A stretch of DNA of 64,000 bases, taken from assembly GCF_001425625.1 (NCBI RefSeq), contig NZ_LMCP01000006.1, forward strand, positions 62,001 to 126,000, read 5' to 3'. Source of the DNA: Mesorhizobium sp. Root102 (GTDB lineage Bacteria > Pseudomonadota > Alphaproteobacteria > Rhizobiales > Rhizobiaceae). Numbering within the stretch: position 1 is the first letter of the stretch; every line of letters starts with the position of its first letter. Made by a program: the position numbers and the translations under genes. This document shows positions 27,548 to 37,033 of this stretch, one piece after another. Under the pieces are notes generated by a model. That model ran no database searches and was not told the DNA's origin. It was given only the letters and a program-made list of their open reading frames with translations.

Positions 27548-28495
27548 TTAGCCGCTCGCTTTGTCGAGTTCGGCCATGTCGGCGGCGCTCAGTTTCAGCG
27601 ACGCCGCCTTGATCAGGCTGTCCATCTGCTCGGGTTTGGTGGCGCTAGCGATCGGCGCGGTGACGCCTGGCCGTGCGATAACCCAGGCAAGCGCCACCTC
27701 AGCCTGCTTGACCGAATGCCTGGCAGACACCGCATCAAGCGCTGCAAGGATGCGCATGCCGCGCGCATTGAGGTAGTCTTTCACCCCACCGCCACGCGGG
27801 CTTTGGCCGAGATCGGCCTCGCTGCGGTATTTGCCGCTGAGAAAACCCTTGGCCAGGCTGAAATAGGTAATGACGCCAATGTCTTCGGCCACGCACAGAT
27901 CGCGCAGCGGGCCGTCAAAGGACGAGCGATCGTAGAGATTGTATTCCGGCTGCAGCACCTCGTAGCGCGGCAGGCTGCGCAGGCTGGCCACATCGAGCGC
28001 GGCACGCAACTGGCCGGCATCGAGGTTCGAGCAGCCAGCATAGCGGATCTTGCCCTTGGCGAGCAGCTTCTCGTAAGCGCCGAGCGTTTCCTCATAGGGC
28101 GTCGTCGGGTCTGGCCAATGTGACAGATAGAGGTCGATGACATCGGTCCGGAGCCGCTTCAGCGATGCGTCGACGGCCTTTTCGATGTATGCGGCGGACA
28201 GGTCCTTGTGCCCCTGCCCCATATCCGAACCGACCTTGGTGATCACCACGACCTTGTCACGATTGCCACGGTCTTTCATCCACTTACCGATGATGGTTTC
28301 CGACTCACCGCCCTTGTGACCGGAGACCCAGCGCGAATAAGCGTCCGCCGTATCGACGGCATTGAGGCCGGCGCCGACGAAACGGTCGAGCAGGTCGAAC
28401 GAGGTTTTCTCGTCGGCGGTCCAGCCGAAGACGTTGCCGCCCAGGACCAGCGGCGCGATGGACAGGTCGGTACGACCGAGGCGGCGTTTCTGCAA
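27548..28495 (-). CDS. Aldo/keto reductase
   Basis: An NADPH-dependent oxidoreductase with a TIM-barrel AKR fold, about 315 residues. The catalytic tetrad is visible: Asp and Tyr in VDTADAYSRW, Lys in VVITKVG and His in LYLSHWPD. The best start is TTG at 28495 (LQKRRLGRTDLSIAPLVLGGN), with GGAG seven bases upstream; the open frame continues to 28792 but that part overlaps the ChaC gene and looks random. The substrate is unknown. Confidence 0.87.
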   Translation of the reverse strand: MQKRRLGRTDLSIAPLVLGGNVFGWTADEKTSFDLLDRFVGAGLNAVDTADAYSRWVSGHKGGESETIIGKWMKDRGNRDKVVVITKVGSDMGQGHKDLSAAYIEKAVDASLKRLRTDVIDLYLSHWPDPTTPYEETLGAYEKLLAKGKIRYAGCSNLDAGQLRAALDVASLRSLPRYEVLQPEYNLYDRSSFDGPLRDLCVAEDIGVITYFSLAKGFLSGKYRSEADLGQSPRGGGVKDYLNARGMRILAALDAVSARHSVKQAEVALAWVIARPGVTAPIASATKPEQMDSLIKAASLKLSAADMAELDKASG

Positions 28496-28616
28496 GGCGG
28501 ATCTCCGGGATGATTGGGGCGGACGAATGGCGACCGCGCGCTGAGGTTCGTGGTCTAACCTAGGTCTTGCCTGATCGAGGTCAAAGGCCTGGCCGGCTTT
28601 TTCCGCAGAGCCAGCT

Positions 28617-29138
28617 TCACAAAGGCGCGACCTGCCTGGCGACATCCTCCAGCCAGTGGTCGCGGATGCCCAGCGCCTCGAGATGCTCCAGCGTGCTGAG
28701 CACATAGTCCTCGTTGTTGCCGGACTGGCCGACCGCGCCGCGCACCACGGCCGCCGCATCCGCCGCATCGAGTGCGCCGGCATATTGCTCATGCTGGCGG
28801 TCGACGATGTAGGCTACAGCGTCGACTGTGCTACCGCCGTCTAGGCGAATCTTGAGCAAGCGCTCGAGATAGACGTTGGTGACCAGCTCGCGCTCGCGCA
28901 GATAGGTGATGGCCTCGTCGCGCAAGTCGCCGGGAACGCGGAACGCCAGGCCGATGCAGGAGCCGCCGCGGTCGAGGCCGAGCACCAGCCCCGGTCGTTC
29001 ACGCGTGCCGCGATGCACGAAGGAATAGACGCAGAGCGACCGGCGGTAGCCATGCAGGCGAGCGCGTTGGGTCTCGACATGCGCGAAACCCGGCCGCCAG
29101 ATCAGCGAACCATAGCCAAACACCCAAAAATCGCCCAT
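28617..29138 (-). CDS. ChaC-type gamma-glutamylcyclotransferase
   Basis: A 173-residue protein of the ChaC family, which breaks glutathione into 5-oxoproline and Cys-Gly. The N-terminal substrate-binding loop FGYGSLIWRPGF is diagnostic. RSLCVYSFVHRGTRERPGLVLGLDRGGSCIGLAFRV is the family core, and a conserved Glu in REREL follows. The start is 29138 (MGDFWVFGYG). Confidence 0.87.
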   Translation of the reverse strand: MGDFWVFGYGSLIWRPGFAHVETQRARLHGYRRSLCVYSFVHRGTRERPGLVLGLDRGGSCIGLAFRVPGDLRDEAITYLRERELVTNVYLERLLKIRLDGGSTVDAVAYIVDRQHEQYAGALDAADAAAVVRGAVGQSGNNEDYVLSTLEHLEALGIRDHWLEDVARQVAPL

Positions 29139-29288
29139 ATCGCCGCGCCTGATTGCAAAAGATGCCAACACCGCACCGGGACCGATGTTTTTTCTGCCCG
29201 TCCCGTCTAACTATTCGTCTCTGTCTACCTATCGTTGGCGGAATCGACTGTCCGTCCGCAACACCCATGCGTTAACGAGAGCCAAAGC

Positions 29289-30287
29289 ATGACGTCAAGT
29301 GACGAACGCCAGCCGAGTAACCGTCGCCGCCTGTTGTGGCTTGCCGCGTTCATCGTTGTGCTGTTTGCCATCTACAGCGGCGGCTGGTTCTATCTGGCCG
29401 ACCGCGTCAGGAATGAGGCCGACAAGGCGGTTGCCACGCTCAACAAGACCGGTGTCGAAGCCGGCTGCGCCAATCTGCAAGTCAGCGGCTATCCCCTGAG
29501 CTTTACCGTCTCCTGCGACAACCTGGCCTACGAGGACGATGCCAGGAACATCGCCGCTTCGGCCGGTAGCTTCAACGCGGCCGCCCAGATCATCCGGCCT
29601 CTGTCACCGGTTGCCAATCTGCGCGGTCCGCTCAGGACCTCCGTTCCGGACATGGTGCCGCTCTGGATCGACTGGGACAATCTGCAAGCCAACGTCAAAT
29701 TGTGGTGGCCGCTGCCGCGGCGGATTTCTCTGGAAGCGGAGGGCCTGTCCGGCCAGACCGATCCGGCCGACGACACCGATCCGGTGCAACTGTTCAGCGC
29801 CGGCAAGGCATCAGGTCAGTTGCAGCCGAATGGCAAGGACATTGACTATATCGGCAGTTTTGGCGATCTGGAGATCGATCCCAATGCGATCGGCGGGCGC
29901 GTGCTGCCGGCGCTCGACGTCAGCGGCGACGTCACGCTAAAGAACGGCGTCGCGCTGATCGGCACGCAGGTGAAGAGCCTGCGCGGCCAGGCGATCGAAA
30001 TCCGCAGCCTCGACCTGTCGTCGGGGACGGCGCGCATCACTGTTTCGGGACCGCTCTCGGTCGATGCCGAGGGCCTGATCAACGCCAATCTGATGATCAG
30101 GCTGAAGGACCCGAAGGCGGTGGCGGCCATCCTGGGCGCCGCCATAACGGAGCAGAAAAGCCAGATCGAGCAGGGCTTTGCCGCCCTGGCGGTGCTCGGC
30201 AACGAACCGTCGATGCCGCTGAAGGTGGTCAAGGGCAAGGCCTCGCTCGGCTTCATTCCGCTGGGCAAGATCAAGCCGGTGGAATAG
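29289..30287 (+). CDS. DUF2125 domain protein, membrane-anchored
   Basis: A 332-residue protein with one N-terminal membrane segment (LLWLAAFIVVLFAIYSGGWFYLA, residues about 14-36) and a large extracytoplasmic DUF2125 domain (LQVSGYPLSFTVSCDNLAYED; later VTLKNGVALIGTQVKSLRGQAIEI). The family is common in Rhizobiales and has no assigned function; its repeated beta-strand pattern resembles AsmA-like envelope proteins, which is only a suggestion. The kinase gene follows 7 bases later, so they are co-transcribed. Confidence 0.82.
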   Translation: MTSSDERQPSNRRRLLWLAAFIVVLFAIYSGGWFYLADRVRNEADKAVATLNKTGVEAGCANLQVSGYPLSFTVSCDNLAYEDDARNIAASAGSFNAAAQIIRPLSPVANLRGPLRTSVPDMVPLWIDWDNLQANVKLWWPLPRRISLEAEGLSGQTDPADDTDPVQLFSAGKASGQLQPNGKDIDYIGSFGDLEIDPNAIGGRVLPALDVSGDVTLKNGVALIGTQVKSLRGQAIEIRSLDLSSGTARITVSGPLSVDAEGLINANLMIRLKDPKAVAAILGAAITEQKSQIEQGFAALAVLGNEPSMPLKVVKGKASLGFIPLGKIKPVE

Positions 30288-30294
30288 CGCTGCC

Positions 30295-31218
30295 ATGGCA
30301 AGACCCGTGAAGCTGCTGAGCGTTGGCGCACTGACGCTGGACACCATCCTGCGTGTCGAGACATTGCCCGTGCATCAGGGCAAGTTCATCGCCTCCGATG
30401 GAGTCCAGATCGCCTCGGGCATGGCCACGAGCGCTGCCTGCGCAGCCCACCGCCTGGGCGCCGATGTATCGCTGTGGGCGAGTGCCGGCGACGATACCGT
30501 CGCCGACCAGCTCATCGCCGGCATCGAGGCCGAAGGCGTCGATTGCACCTTTGTGCGCCGCGTCAGAGGCGCGAGCTCGGCGCTGGCCTCGATCCTGGTC
30601 GACGCGCATGGCGAGCGCATCATCGTGCCGTTCTATGACAGGCTTGCCCAGGCCGATCCCGAAGCCTTGCCGGTCGCTAACCTCATGGCATTCGACGCCG
30701 TACTGGTCGATGTCCGCTGGCCGGGTGCGGCGGCACTTGCCCTGAAGGCGGCGCGGACCGGTGGCCGTCCGGCGATCCTCGATGCCGACACCGCGCCGCT
30801 GGAGGTCCTGGAACAGCTGTTGCCGCTCGCCACGCACATCGTCGCTTCGGAGCCGGCGGCGCGCATTGTCTGCGGCCAGGCGCTCGATCCGGAAACGGCT
30901 TGCGCCGATCTCGCCAGCCGCACTGACGCCTTTGTCGCGGTGACCGGCGGCGCGGCGGGGAGTTGGTGGCACGACCGTTCCGCAGGCTGTGTGCGCCATG
31001 TCGCGGCGCCGAGGATCAACGCGGTGGATACGCTCGCCGCCGGCGATGTCTTTCATGGCGCCTTCGCCGTCGGGCTGGCGGAAGCCATGCCGGTCGAGCA
31101 GGCTTTGCGCTTTGCCAGTGCGGCCGCCGCGCTCAAATGCCTGCGCTTCGGCGGCAGGCTGGGCGCGCCGAACCGCGCCGAGACTCTGGCCATGGTTGCC
31201 GCGACCTGGCCTGCCTGA
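30295..31218 (+). CDS. PfkB-family carbohydrate kinase
   Basis: A ribokinase-like sugar or nucleoside kinase of 307 residues. The N-terminal substrate region (LLSVGALTLDTILRVETLP) and the first signature region (IASGMATSAACAAHRLGADVSLWASAGDD) are present. The second signature NAVDTLAAGDVFHGAFA near 240-256 contains the catalytic aspartate in AGD. The substrate is not predictable; it follows DUF2125 after 7 bases and is convergent with tyrC. Confidence 0.86.
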   Translation: MARPVKLLSVGALTLDTILRVETLPVHQGKFIASDGVQIASGMATSAACAAHRLGADVSLWASAGDDTVADQLIAGIEAEGVDCTFVRRVRGASSALASILVDAHGERIIVPFYDRLAQADPEALPVANLMAFDAVLVDVRWPGAAALALKAARTGGRPAILDADTAPLEVLEQLLPLATHIVASEPAARIVCGQALDPETACADLASRTDAFVAVTGGAAGSWWHDRSAGCVRHVAAPRINAVDTLAAGDVFHGAFAVGLAEAMPVEQALRFASAAAALKCLRFGGRLGAPNRAETLAMVAATWPA

Positions 31219-31224
31219 AACAGT

Positions 31225-32160
31225 TCAGCTCTTGGCCGGGTGCTCTACCGCCTGCCGGCCAAAATCGGGCACGTCGATGTCCTGGCCGGCCTCGATGATC
31301 GAGCGGCGCACGGCGCGGGTGCGGGTGAACAGGTCGAAGAGTTTTTCGCCATCGCCCCAGCGGATCGCGCGCTGCAGCGACGCCAGATCTTCCGAGAACC
31401 GCGCCAGCATTTCGAGGATGGCGTCCTTGTTGTGCAGGCACACATCGCGCCACATGGTCGGGTCGGAAGCGGCAAGGCGGGTGAAGTCGCGAAAGCCGGA
31501 AGCGGAATATTTGATTACTTCGGACTTGGTCACCGACTGCAGGTCATCGGCGGTGCCGACGATGTTGTAGGCGATGATGTGCGGCAGGTGCGAGACGATG
31601 GCCAGCGTCATGTCGTGATGCTGGGGATCCATCGTGTCGATGTTGGCGCCGCAGCGGCGCCAGAATTCCGACAGCCTTTCCAGCGCATCCGGGTCGGTGT
31701 CGGGCAGCGGTGTGAAGATGCACCAGCGATTGTCGAACAGGTCGGCGAAACCGGCATCGGGGCCGGATTTTTCCGTGCCCGCCAGTGGGTGGCCGGGAAT
31801 GAAATGGACGCCGGCTGGCACATAAGGCTGCATCTGCGCGATGACCGATGCCTTGGTCGAGCCGACATCGGTAAGGATCGCACCCTTCTTCAGCGCCGGC
31901 GCGATTTCCTCGGCCACCGCGCCGGATGAGCCGACCGGCACCGAGACGATGACCAGATCGGCATCGCGGACCGCCTCTCTTGCATCCGTGGTGTAGGAGG
32001 AGCCGAGCCCAAGCTCCTCTGCCCGCGCCAGCGTCGCCGCACTACGGGTCGAGATGACTACGTGACGGGCCAGACCCTCGCGGCGGATGACGCGGGCCAG
32101 CGACGAGCCGATCAGGCCGATGCCGACCAGCGCGATCTTCTCAAACATCGGTGATGTCAT
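31225..32160 (-). CDS. tyrC: Prephenate/arogenate dehydrogenase
   Basis: Oxidises prephenate or arogenate to the tyrosine precursor, a 311-residue enzyme. The NAD(P)-binding loop GIGLIGSS lies at 13-20. ITDVGSTKASV, HFIPGHPLAGTEKSGP (substrate histidine) and MTLAIVSHLPHIIAYN are the family landmarks. It ends hisC-tyrC, starting 6 bases after the hisC stop, as in other rhizobia. Whether arogenate or prephenate is preferred cannot be read from sequence. Confidence 0.92.
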   Translation of the reverse strand: MTSPMFEKIALVGIGLIGSSLARVIRREGLARHVVISTRSAATLARAEELGLGSSYTTDAREAVRDADLVIVSVPVGSSGAVAEEIAPALKKGAILTDVGSTKASVIAQMQPYVPAGVHFIPGHPLAGTEKSGPDAGFADLFDNRWCIFTPLPDTDPDALERLSEFWRRCGANIDTMDPQHHDMTLAIVSHLPHIIAYNIVGTADDLQSVTKSEVIKYSASGFRDFTRLAASDPTMWRDVCLHNKDAILEMLARFSEDLASLQRAIRWGDGEKLFDLFTRTRAVRRSIIEAGQDIDVPDFGRQAVEHPAKS

Positions 32161-32166
32161 GGTGTT

Positions 32167-33276
32167 CTAGCTTTTCAGGAATATCGTGAGAGCGGCGACA
32201 ACGCCGCGATTGGCCTCTTCGGTGCCGACGGTCATGCGCAGCGCGTTGGGAAAGCCATAGCCGGAAACGCGCCGCAATATATAGCCGCGCGCCGTCAGAT
32301 AGTCGTCCGCCGCCGCTGCGGAATGTTTCTCATCCTCGGGAAAATGAATGAGGATGAAATTGCCCACGCTGGGCGTCACCCGCAACCCGAGCCCGGCCAT
32401 CTGTTCGCTCAGCCAGGCCAGCCAGGTTTCGTTGTGCGCCACGCTGCGCTCGACATGGGCGCGGTCGCGGATCGCGGCGATGCCGGCTTCGATCGCCGTC
32501 GCATTGACGTTGAAGGGGCCACGCACGCGGTTGATGGCGTCGACGATGTGCATCGGCGCGTACATCCAGCCGATCCGCGCTCCACCAAGGCCTATCTTGG
32601 AGAAGGTTCGGGTCATCACCACGTTCTCGGCGCTGCCGACCAGCTCGATGCCGGCTTCGTAGTCGTTGCGCCGAACATATTCGGCATAGGCCGCGTCGAG
32701 CACCAGAAGCACGTTCTTCGGCAGTGCGGCATGGAGGCGCCGCACCTCCTGGAACGGCACATAGGTGCCGGTCGGGTTGTTGGGATTGGCGAGGAACACG
32801 ATCTTGGTGCGCGGCGTGACGGCGGCCAGGATGGCGTCGATATCAGCGCGCTCGTCTTTTTCCTTGATCGTCACCGGAACGGCGCCAGCCGACTGGATGT
32901 AGATCTTGTAGACCATGAAGGCGTGTTCGGTGATGACGGCCTCGTCGCCGGGCGCCAGATAGGTCTGCGCCAGCAGGCCGAGGATCTCGTCGGAACCGTT
33001 GGAACAGATAATGTTGGCTGGGTTGAGGCCATGCACCTCGGCGATCGCTTCGCGTAGCCGCCTGGCGGTGCCGTCGGGATAGATGTCGAGCTTGCCGGCA
33101 ATCTCGCGCGCGGCTTCGATCGCCTTCGGCGACGGACCTAGCGGATTCTCGTTCGAGGACAACTTGTAGACCTTGGCGACGCCGACGGGTGCCGTGCTCT
33201 TGCCCGGCACATAGGCGTCGATGTCCATGATGCCCGCGCGTGGGGTTGGACGTGCCTTGTCCGGTATCTGGTTCAT
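32167..33276 (-). CDS. hisC: Histidinol-phosphate aminotransferase
   Basis: A PLP aminotransferase that makes histidinol phosphate and, in organisms with this hisC-tyrC pair, often also aromatic amino acids. The start at 33276 ([15 protein letters not shown]) gives 369 residues; the open frame to 33399 is not needed. [33 protein letters not shown] and the PLP lysine in [15 protein letters not shown] are present. The gene is divergent from metX. Confidence 0.92.
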   Translation of the reverse strand: MNQIPDKARPTPRAGIMDIDAYVPGKSTAPVGVAKVYKLSSNENPLGPSPKAIEAAREIAGKLDIYPDGTARRLREAIAEVHGLNPANIICSNGSDEILGLLAQTYLAPGDEAVITEHAFMVYKIYIQSAGAVPVTIKEKDERADIDAILAAVTPRTKIVFLANPNNPTGTYVPFQEVRRLHAALPKNVLLVLDAAYAEYVRRNDYEAGIELVGSAENVVMTRTFSKIGLGGARIGWMYAPMHIVDAINRVRGPFNVNATAIEAGIAAIRDRAHVERSVAHNETWLAWLSEQMAGLGLRVTPSVGNFILIHFPEDEKHSAAAADDYLTARGYILRRVSGYGFPNALRMTVGTEEANRGVVAALTIFLKS

Positions 33277-33381
33277 GTCGCAAAAATCCGTCGAGAGCGC
33301 TTCCTGAGGGAAGCCGCAGCGGAAATACAAGCCGTGGCCCGCAATGTCGAGAGGTGACAGCCTCCGGACCAAGGCGGGCCG

Positions 33382-33410
33382 TTGACGCCGGCGCGCCACA
33401 GCCCTAGAAA
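33382..33410 (+). promoter_or_regulatory. Promoter of the metX riboswitch transcript
   Basis: TTGACG at 33382-33387, a 17-base spacer, and TAGAAA at 33405-33410. A start about seven bases later would place the RNA 5' end just before the SAM-II aptamer at 33423. This agreement supports the promoter. Confidence 0.65.
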
Positions 33411-33422
33411 GGGTACAAACAC

Positions 33423-33476
33423 CCGTGGTGATTTGGCCGGTCGGCTTGCAGCCACGTTAAACAACTTGCTAAAGGG
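33423..33476 (+). ncRNA. SAM-II riboswitch aptamer
   Basis: The conserved SAM-II features are in order: P1 arm CGTGGT (33424-33429), GATTT directly after it, GCTTGCA in the long loop, the closing arm GCCACG (33451-33456), then GTTAAA and finally GCTAAAGGG (33468-33476), which forms the pseudoknot. SAM-II binds S-adenosylmethionine and is found mainly in alphaproteobacteria ahead of metX/metA. The terminator at 33494-33523 follows directly, so control by termination is likely. Confidence 0.93.
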
Positions 33477-33493
33477 CCGTTTGCATCCTGTAA

Positions 33494-33523
33494 CCGGCTT
33501 TGCGACTGCAATGCCGGTTTTTT
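33494..33523 (+). terminator. Terminator downstream of the SAM-II aptamer
   Basis: Arms ccggctttgc (33494-33503) and gcaatgccgg (33508-33517) pair over ten positions with one mismatch, loop GACT, followed by six T residues at 33518-33523. It begins 18 bases after the aptamer and 84 bases before metX. SAM binding would be expected to favour this hairpin and stop metX-metW transcription. Confidence 0.8.
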
Positions 33524-33606
33524 GTTGTCCGCGCCGGCCGGACACCCACATCGGCATCGATTTTCGAAAAGCACGGTGCGTGGATTCAAAGTGTGAGATG
33601 GATGTC

Positions 33607-34776
33607 ATGGCCGTTCTGCGCGCCCGCAAAACCAACAACGAGGCCGACCAGCCGTCGAGCCCGGTTTTGCGTTTTGGGTCCGACAAGCCGCTCAAGCTGG
33701 ACGCCGGCACGCTGCTGTCGCCGTTCCAGATCGCCTACCAGACCTACGGCACGCTGAACGATGCTCGCTCCAACGCCATCCTCGTCTGCCACGCACTGAC
33801 CGGCGACCAGCACGTCGCCAGCACCAATCCGGTGACCGGCAAGCCGGGCTGGTGGGAGGTGCTGATCGGCCCCGGCAAGATCATCGACACCAACCGCTTC
33901 TTCGTCATCTGCTCCAACGTCATCGGCGGTTGTCTGGGGTCCACCGGACCTGCCTCGACCAATCCCGCCACCGGCAAGCCCTATGGGCTCGACCTGCCGA
34001 TCATCACCATCCGTGACATGGTGCGCGCGCAGCAGATGCTGATCGACCATTTCGGCATCGAGAAACTGTTTTGCGTGCTCGGCGGCTCGATGGGCGGCAT
34101 GCAGGTGCTGGAATGGGCGTCGAGCTATCCGGAGCGCGTCTTCTCGGCGCTGCCGATCGCCACCGGCGCGCGCCATTCCTCGCAGAACATCGCCTTCCAC
34201 GAGGTCGGCCGGCAAGCCGTCATGGCCGATCCGGACTGGCATGGCGGCAAATATTTCGAGCACGGCAAACGCCCGGAAAAGGGCCTGGCGGTGGCGCGCA
34301 TGGCCGCCCACATCACCTATCTGTCGGAAGCCGCCCTGCACCGGAAATTCGGCCGCAATCTGCAGGATCGCGAAGCGCTGACCTTCGGCTTCGATGCCGA
34401 CTTCCAGATCGAAAGCTATCTGCGCCACCAGGGCATGACCTTCGTCGACCGCTTCGACGCCAATTCCTACCTCTACATGACGCGGTCGATGGACTATTTC
34501 GACCTCGCCGCCGACCATGGCGGCCGGCTGGCCGACGCCTTCGCCGGCACCAAAACCCGCTTCTGCCTGGTGTCCTTCACCTCGGACTGGCTGTTCCCCA
34601 CCGAGGAGAGCCGCTCGATCGTGCATGCGCTCAACGCGGCCGGCGCATCGGTATCCTTCGTCGAGATCGAGACCGACCGCGGCCACGATGCCTTCCTGCT
34701 CGACGAGCCGGAACTGTTTGCGGCCATCAACGGCTTCATCGGCTCGGCGGCCCGGGCGAGAGGACTCACATCATGA
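33607..34776 (+). CDS. metX: Homoserine O-acetyltransferase
   Basis: First committed step of methionine synthesis, acylating homoserine from acetyl-CoA. An alpha/beta-hydrolase of 389 residues with the nucleophile S161 in GGSMGG, the oxyanion region [10 protein letters not shown] near 61-70, and the catalytic Asp (TSDWLFP) and His (GHDAFLLD) near the C-terminus. GATGGA upstream supports the ATG at 33607; ATG 33598 is three codons earlier. The sequence is very close to what I remember of the Mesorhizobium loti enzyme. Controlled by the SAM-II riboswitch. Confidence 0.94.
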   Translation: MAVLRARKTNNEADQPSSPVLRFGSDKPLKLDAGTLLSPFQIAYQTYGTLNDARSNAILVCHALTGDQHVASTNPVTGKPGWWEVLIGPGKIIDTNRFFVICSNVIGGCLGSTGPASTNPATGKPYGLDLPIITIRDMVRAQQMLIDHFGIEKLFCVLGGSMGGMQVLEWASSYPERVFSALPIATGARHSSQNIAFHEVGRQAVMADPDWHGGKYFEHGKRPEKGLAVARMAAHITYLSEAALHRKFGRNLQDREALTFGFDADFQIESYLRHQGMTFVDRFDANSYLYMTRSMDYFDLAADHGGRLADAFAGTKTRFCLVSFTSDWLFPTEESRSIVHALNAAGASVSFVEIETDRGHDAFLLDEPELFAAINGFIGSAARARGLTS

Positions 34777-35387
34777 GTGTCAACCGCGACCAGCGCGTCG
34801 ACCTCGAGGTCGTCGCCAACCTCATCCCGCCACAGTCGCGCGTCCTTGATGTCGGTTCGGGCGACGGCTCGCTGCTCGAGCTGCTTCAGGACACCAAGCA
34901 GGTCGACGGCCGTGGGCTTGAGCTGTCGCAGCGCGGCGTCAACGAATGTGTGGCGCGCGGCCTGTCGGTCATACAGGGCGATGCCGACAAGGACCTCGAA
35001 TTCTATCCCGACAAGGGTTTTGACTTCGTTGTCCTGTCGCAGACGCTGCAGGCCACACGCAACCCGAAGCTGGTGCTCGACGAATTGCTCAGGATCGGCA
35101 ACCGCGCCATCGTGTCCTTCCCCAATTTCGGTCATTGGAGGGTGCGCCTGTCGCTGTTCATCCAGGGGCGCATGCCGGTGACCAAGGACCTGCCCTATTC
35201 CTGGTACGACACGCCCAACATCCACTTCTGCACCATCCGCGACTTCGTCAATTTGTGCGACGAACTCGGCGCGACCGTGGAGAAGGCGACGGCGCTCGAC
35301 GCCAATGGCCAGAAGATCGGCCTGTCGATGCCGTGGTGGTTCTGGAACTTCTTCGGCCAGCAGGCGGTGTTCTTGCTGAAGCGGTAG
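34773..35387 (+). CDS. metW: Methionine biosynthesis protein MetW
   Basis: A 204-residue methyltransferase-fold protein that works with MetX in many proteobacteria. The SAM-binding motif is VLDVGSGDG (24-32), with family landmarks [38 protein letters not shown] and [19 protein letters not shown]. It overlaps the metX stop by 4 bases (ATGA). Its exact reaction is not established; recent work links MetW to stimulating MetX. Confidence 0.93.
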   Translation: MSVNRDQRVDLEVVANLIPPQSRVLDVGSGDGSLLELLQDTKQVDGRGLELSQRGVNECVARGLSVIQGDADKDLEFYPDKGFDFVVLSQTLQATRNPKLVLDELLRIGNRAIVSFPNFGHWRVRLSLFIQGRMPVTKDLPYSWYDTPNIHFCTIRDFVNLCDELGATVEKATALDANGQKIGLSMPWWFWNFFGQQAVFLLKR

Positions 35388-35397
35388 TAGCCGCTCG

Positions 35398-35718
35398 CTA
35401 TTTCAGGACATCCGTGGCCTTGTGCTGATGTTCGACGCCGTCGGCGAACACCACATCGGCCTCCGAATTGTCCGTGCGCAGCGCCAGTATCGCCTGGTAG
35501 GCTGATGAATTGTACCAGCCATGCACGTGCTGCCTGTCGGGGAATTCGATGATGATCAGATGGCCAGGCCAGTTGTTCTCGATCACCTCCACATCGCCGC
35601 CATGAACCAGAAAACGGCCGCCGAAAGGTTCCAGCGTGGCATCGATCTTGTGCAGATATTCGATGATCTGCGGACCCATTGTGGCTTGGCGCATATGGGC
35701 GACGGCGTAAGCGGTCAT
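35398..35718 (-). CDS. DUF1330 family protein
   Basis: A 106-residue ferredoxin-like-fold (dimeric alpha/beta barrel) protein of the DUF1330 family: AYAVAHMRQATMG, FGGRFLVHGGDVEVIE, HLIIIEFPDRQHVHGWYNSSAYQAILALR. The family has no proven biochemical role. It is convergent with metW, 10 bases apart. Confidence 0.82.
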   Translation of the reverse strand: MTAYAVAHMRQATMGPQIIEYLHKIDATLEPFGGRFLVHGGDVEVIENNWPGHLIIIEFPDRQHVHGWYNSSAYQAILALRTDNSEADVVFADGVEHQHKATDVLK

Positions 35719-36088
35719 GACTGAATTCCCCTTTCAATCGAAGCCGCGTTGCGGGCCTCGCAAGGGCAATCTGACCAAACGTCGAGCGCGAAGCGATTAC
35801 GTCTGAAGTAATGGTATACATGCTATCGTATGGCAGCCGGCCGATTTCCGCTGGTGATTCGCAAACGCCCAGTCTGGCAATGCTGTTGCAATTGGAACGC
35901 TAACATCGGGAATTCGTTATCTCGCGTGAGTTGAGTGCTGGCACAGTGCGTGACACAGGAAACTGTTTTTTTGTAGCGTCGCGTCGAAGATGATGACCGG
36001 AAAGGAAAGTCGGATCCATTCGACCGTTCTGAAAATCGAAAAGTCCTGGATAGACACGCAACCCCGCGCAGGAAACGGCTGACACGAC
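35719..36088. other. Intergenic region, no gene recognised
   Basis: 370 bases between the DUF1330 gene and the glycosyltransferase gene, with starts facing outward, so both promoters should lie here. The part 35880-36020 is clearly AT-richer than its neighbours and contains a T7 tract at 35967-35973. I find no convincing ORF, RNA or repeat in it. Confidence 0.5.
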
Positions 36089-37021
36089 ATGGCCGGGATC
36101 GATCCAACACCTCTCATCACGGTCATAACGCCGACTCACAATCGGCGCGAAACGGTATTGCGCGCCGTGGAAAGCGTGCTGTCCCAGGGCATGCCGAGGC
36201 TCGAGCATATTGTTGTCGATGACGGCTCGACCGATGGAACCGAGGCGGCGCTCGCCCGCATTCAAGACCCGCGGCTGATCTATGTCGGGGCGAAATGGCG
36301 AGGCGCCAACGCCGCCAGGAATGCCGGCATCGAGCGGGCGCGGGCGCCCGTCGTGACATTTCTCGATTCGGACGACGTCTACCTGCCGCACCGGCTTGAA
36401 CAGACCCTGGCCTGGTTCGATGACAATCCCGCACTTCAGGTGCTGATCAGCTCTTTTGTCTCCCTGAAGGGCAACCGCGCCACCAACTGCATCAACCACG
36501 ATGCATTCGTCAGCCCAACAATGCTGGAGCGGACACTGGTCGCGCAGACGATCTTCATTGCCGGCTCCGCGATAACGGCTCGCCGCGAGGCCTTGCTTGG
36601 CATTGGCGGCTATGACAGCGACATCACCCGGATGCAGGACCGGGAATTGCTGCTGCGGCTTGCCCGCCGCCATGGCGCTCAATTGTCCGAGGATATCGAC
36701 TGGACGAAATACAATTCGGAGAACTCGATTTCGGGCCGCCGTGACGGTTATGTCGAAGCCTATGCGAACCTGATGGGCAAACACCCGCACATTGCCCACG
36801 CCTACCCGCATATTCCGCCCTACATGATCTCGCGGCAGATCATTGCCGATATTCTCAGAGGCCGGATGCCAGAGGCATTCAAGGGCTACATGGCCAATCG
36901 CTCGTCGAAAGCGCTCGGCTACTCACTACCTGAGCTGATGCACGGTTATGTCCATGGCCGACGCTGGCGCCGCGATCTCTACAATGAGTTTCGCGACAAG
37001 TTTGGCGCCCGGCCGGCCTAA
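36089..37021 (+). CDS. Family 2 glycosyltransferase
   Basis: A GT-A fold glycosyltransferase of 310 residues. The N-terminus ITVITPTHNRRETVLRAVESVLSQ and VVDDGSTDGTEAALARI form the nucleotide-sugar site, and the metal-binding DXD-like motif is FLDSDDVYLP. The C-terminal 100 residues are less conserved. AGGAAA lies upstream of the start. The gene stands alone, AT-richer upstream and not within a polysaccharide cluster, so the acceptor cannot be guessed. Confidence 0.84.
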   Translation: MAGIDPTPLITVITPTHNRRETVLRAVESVLSQGMPRLEHIVVDDGSTDGTEAALARIQDPRLIYVGAKWRGANAARNAGIERARAPVVTFLDSDDVYLPHRLEQTLAWFDDNPALQVLISSFVSLKGNRATNCINHDAFVSPTMLERTLVAQTIFIAGSAITARREALLGIGGYDSDITRMQDRELLLRLARRHGAQLSEDIDWTKYNSENSISGRRDGYVEAYANLMGKHPHIAHAYPHIPPYMISRQIIADILRGRMPEAFKGYMANRSSKALGYSLPELMHGYVHGRRWRRDLYNEFRDKFGARPA

Positions 37022-37033
37022 ATTCGGCAAGAC

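Noticed and set aside
35719..36088. Horizontally acquired fragment upstream of the GT2 gene
   Set aside because: The region is AT-richer, but it has no mobile-element ends, tRNA or repeats, and the composition may just reflect two promoters.
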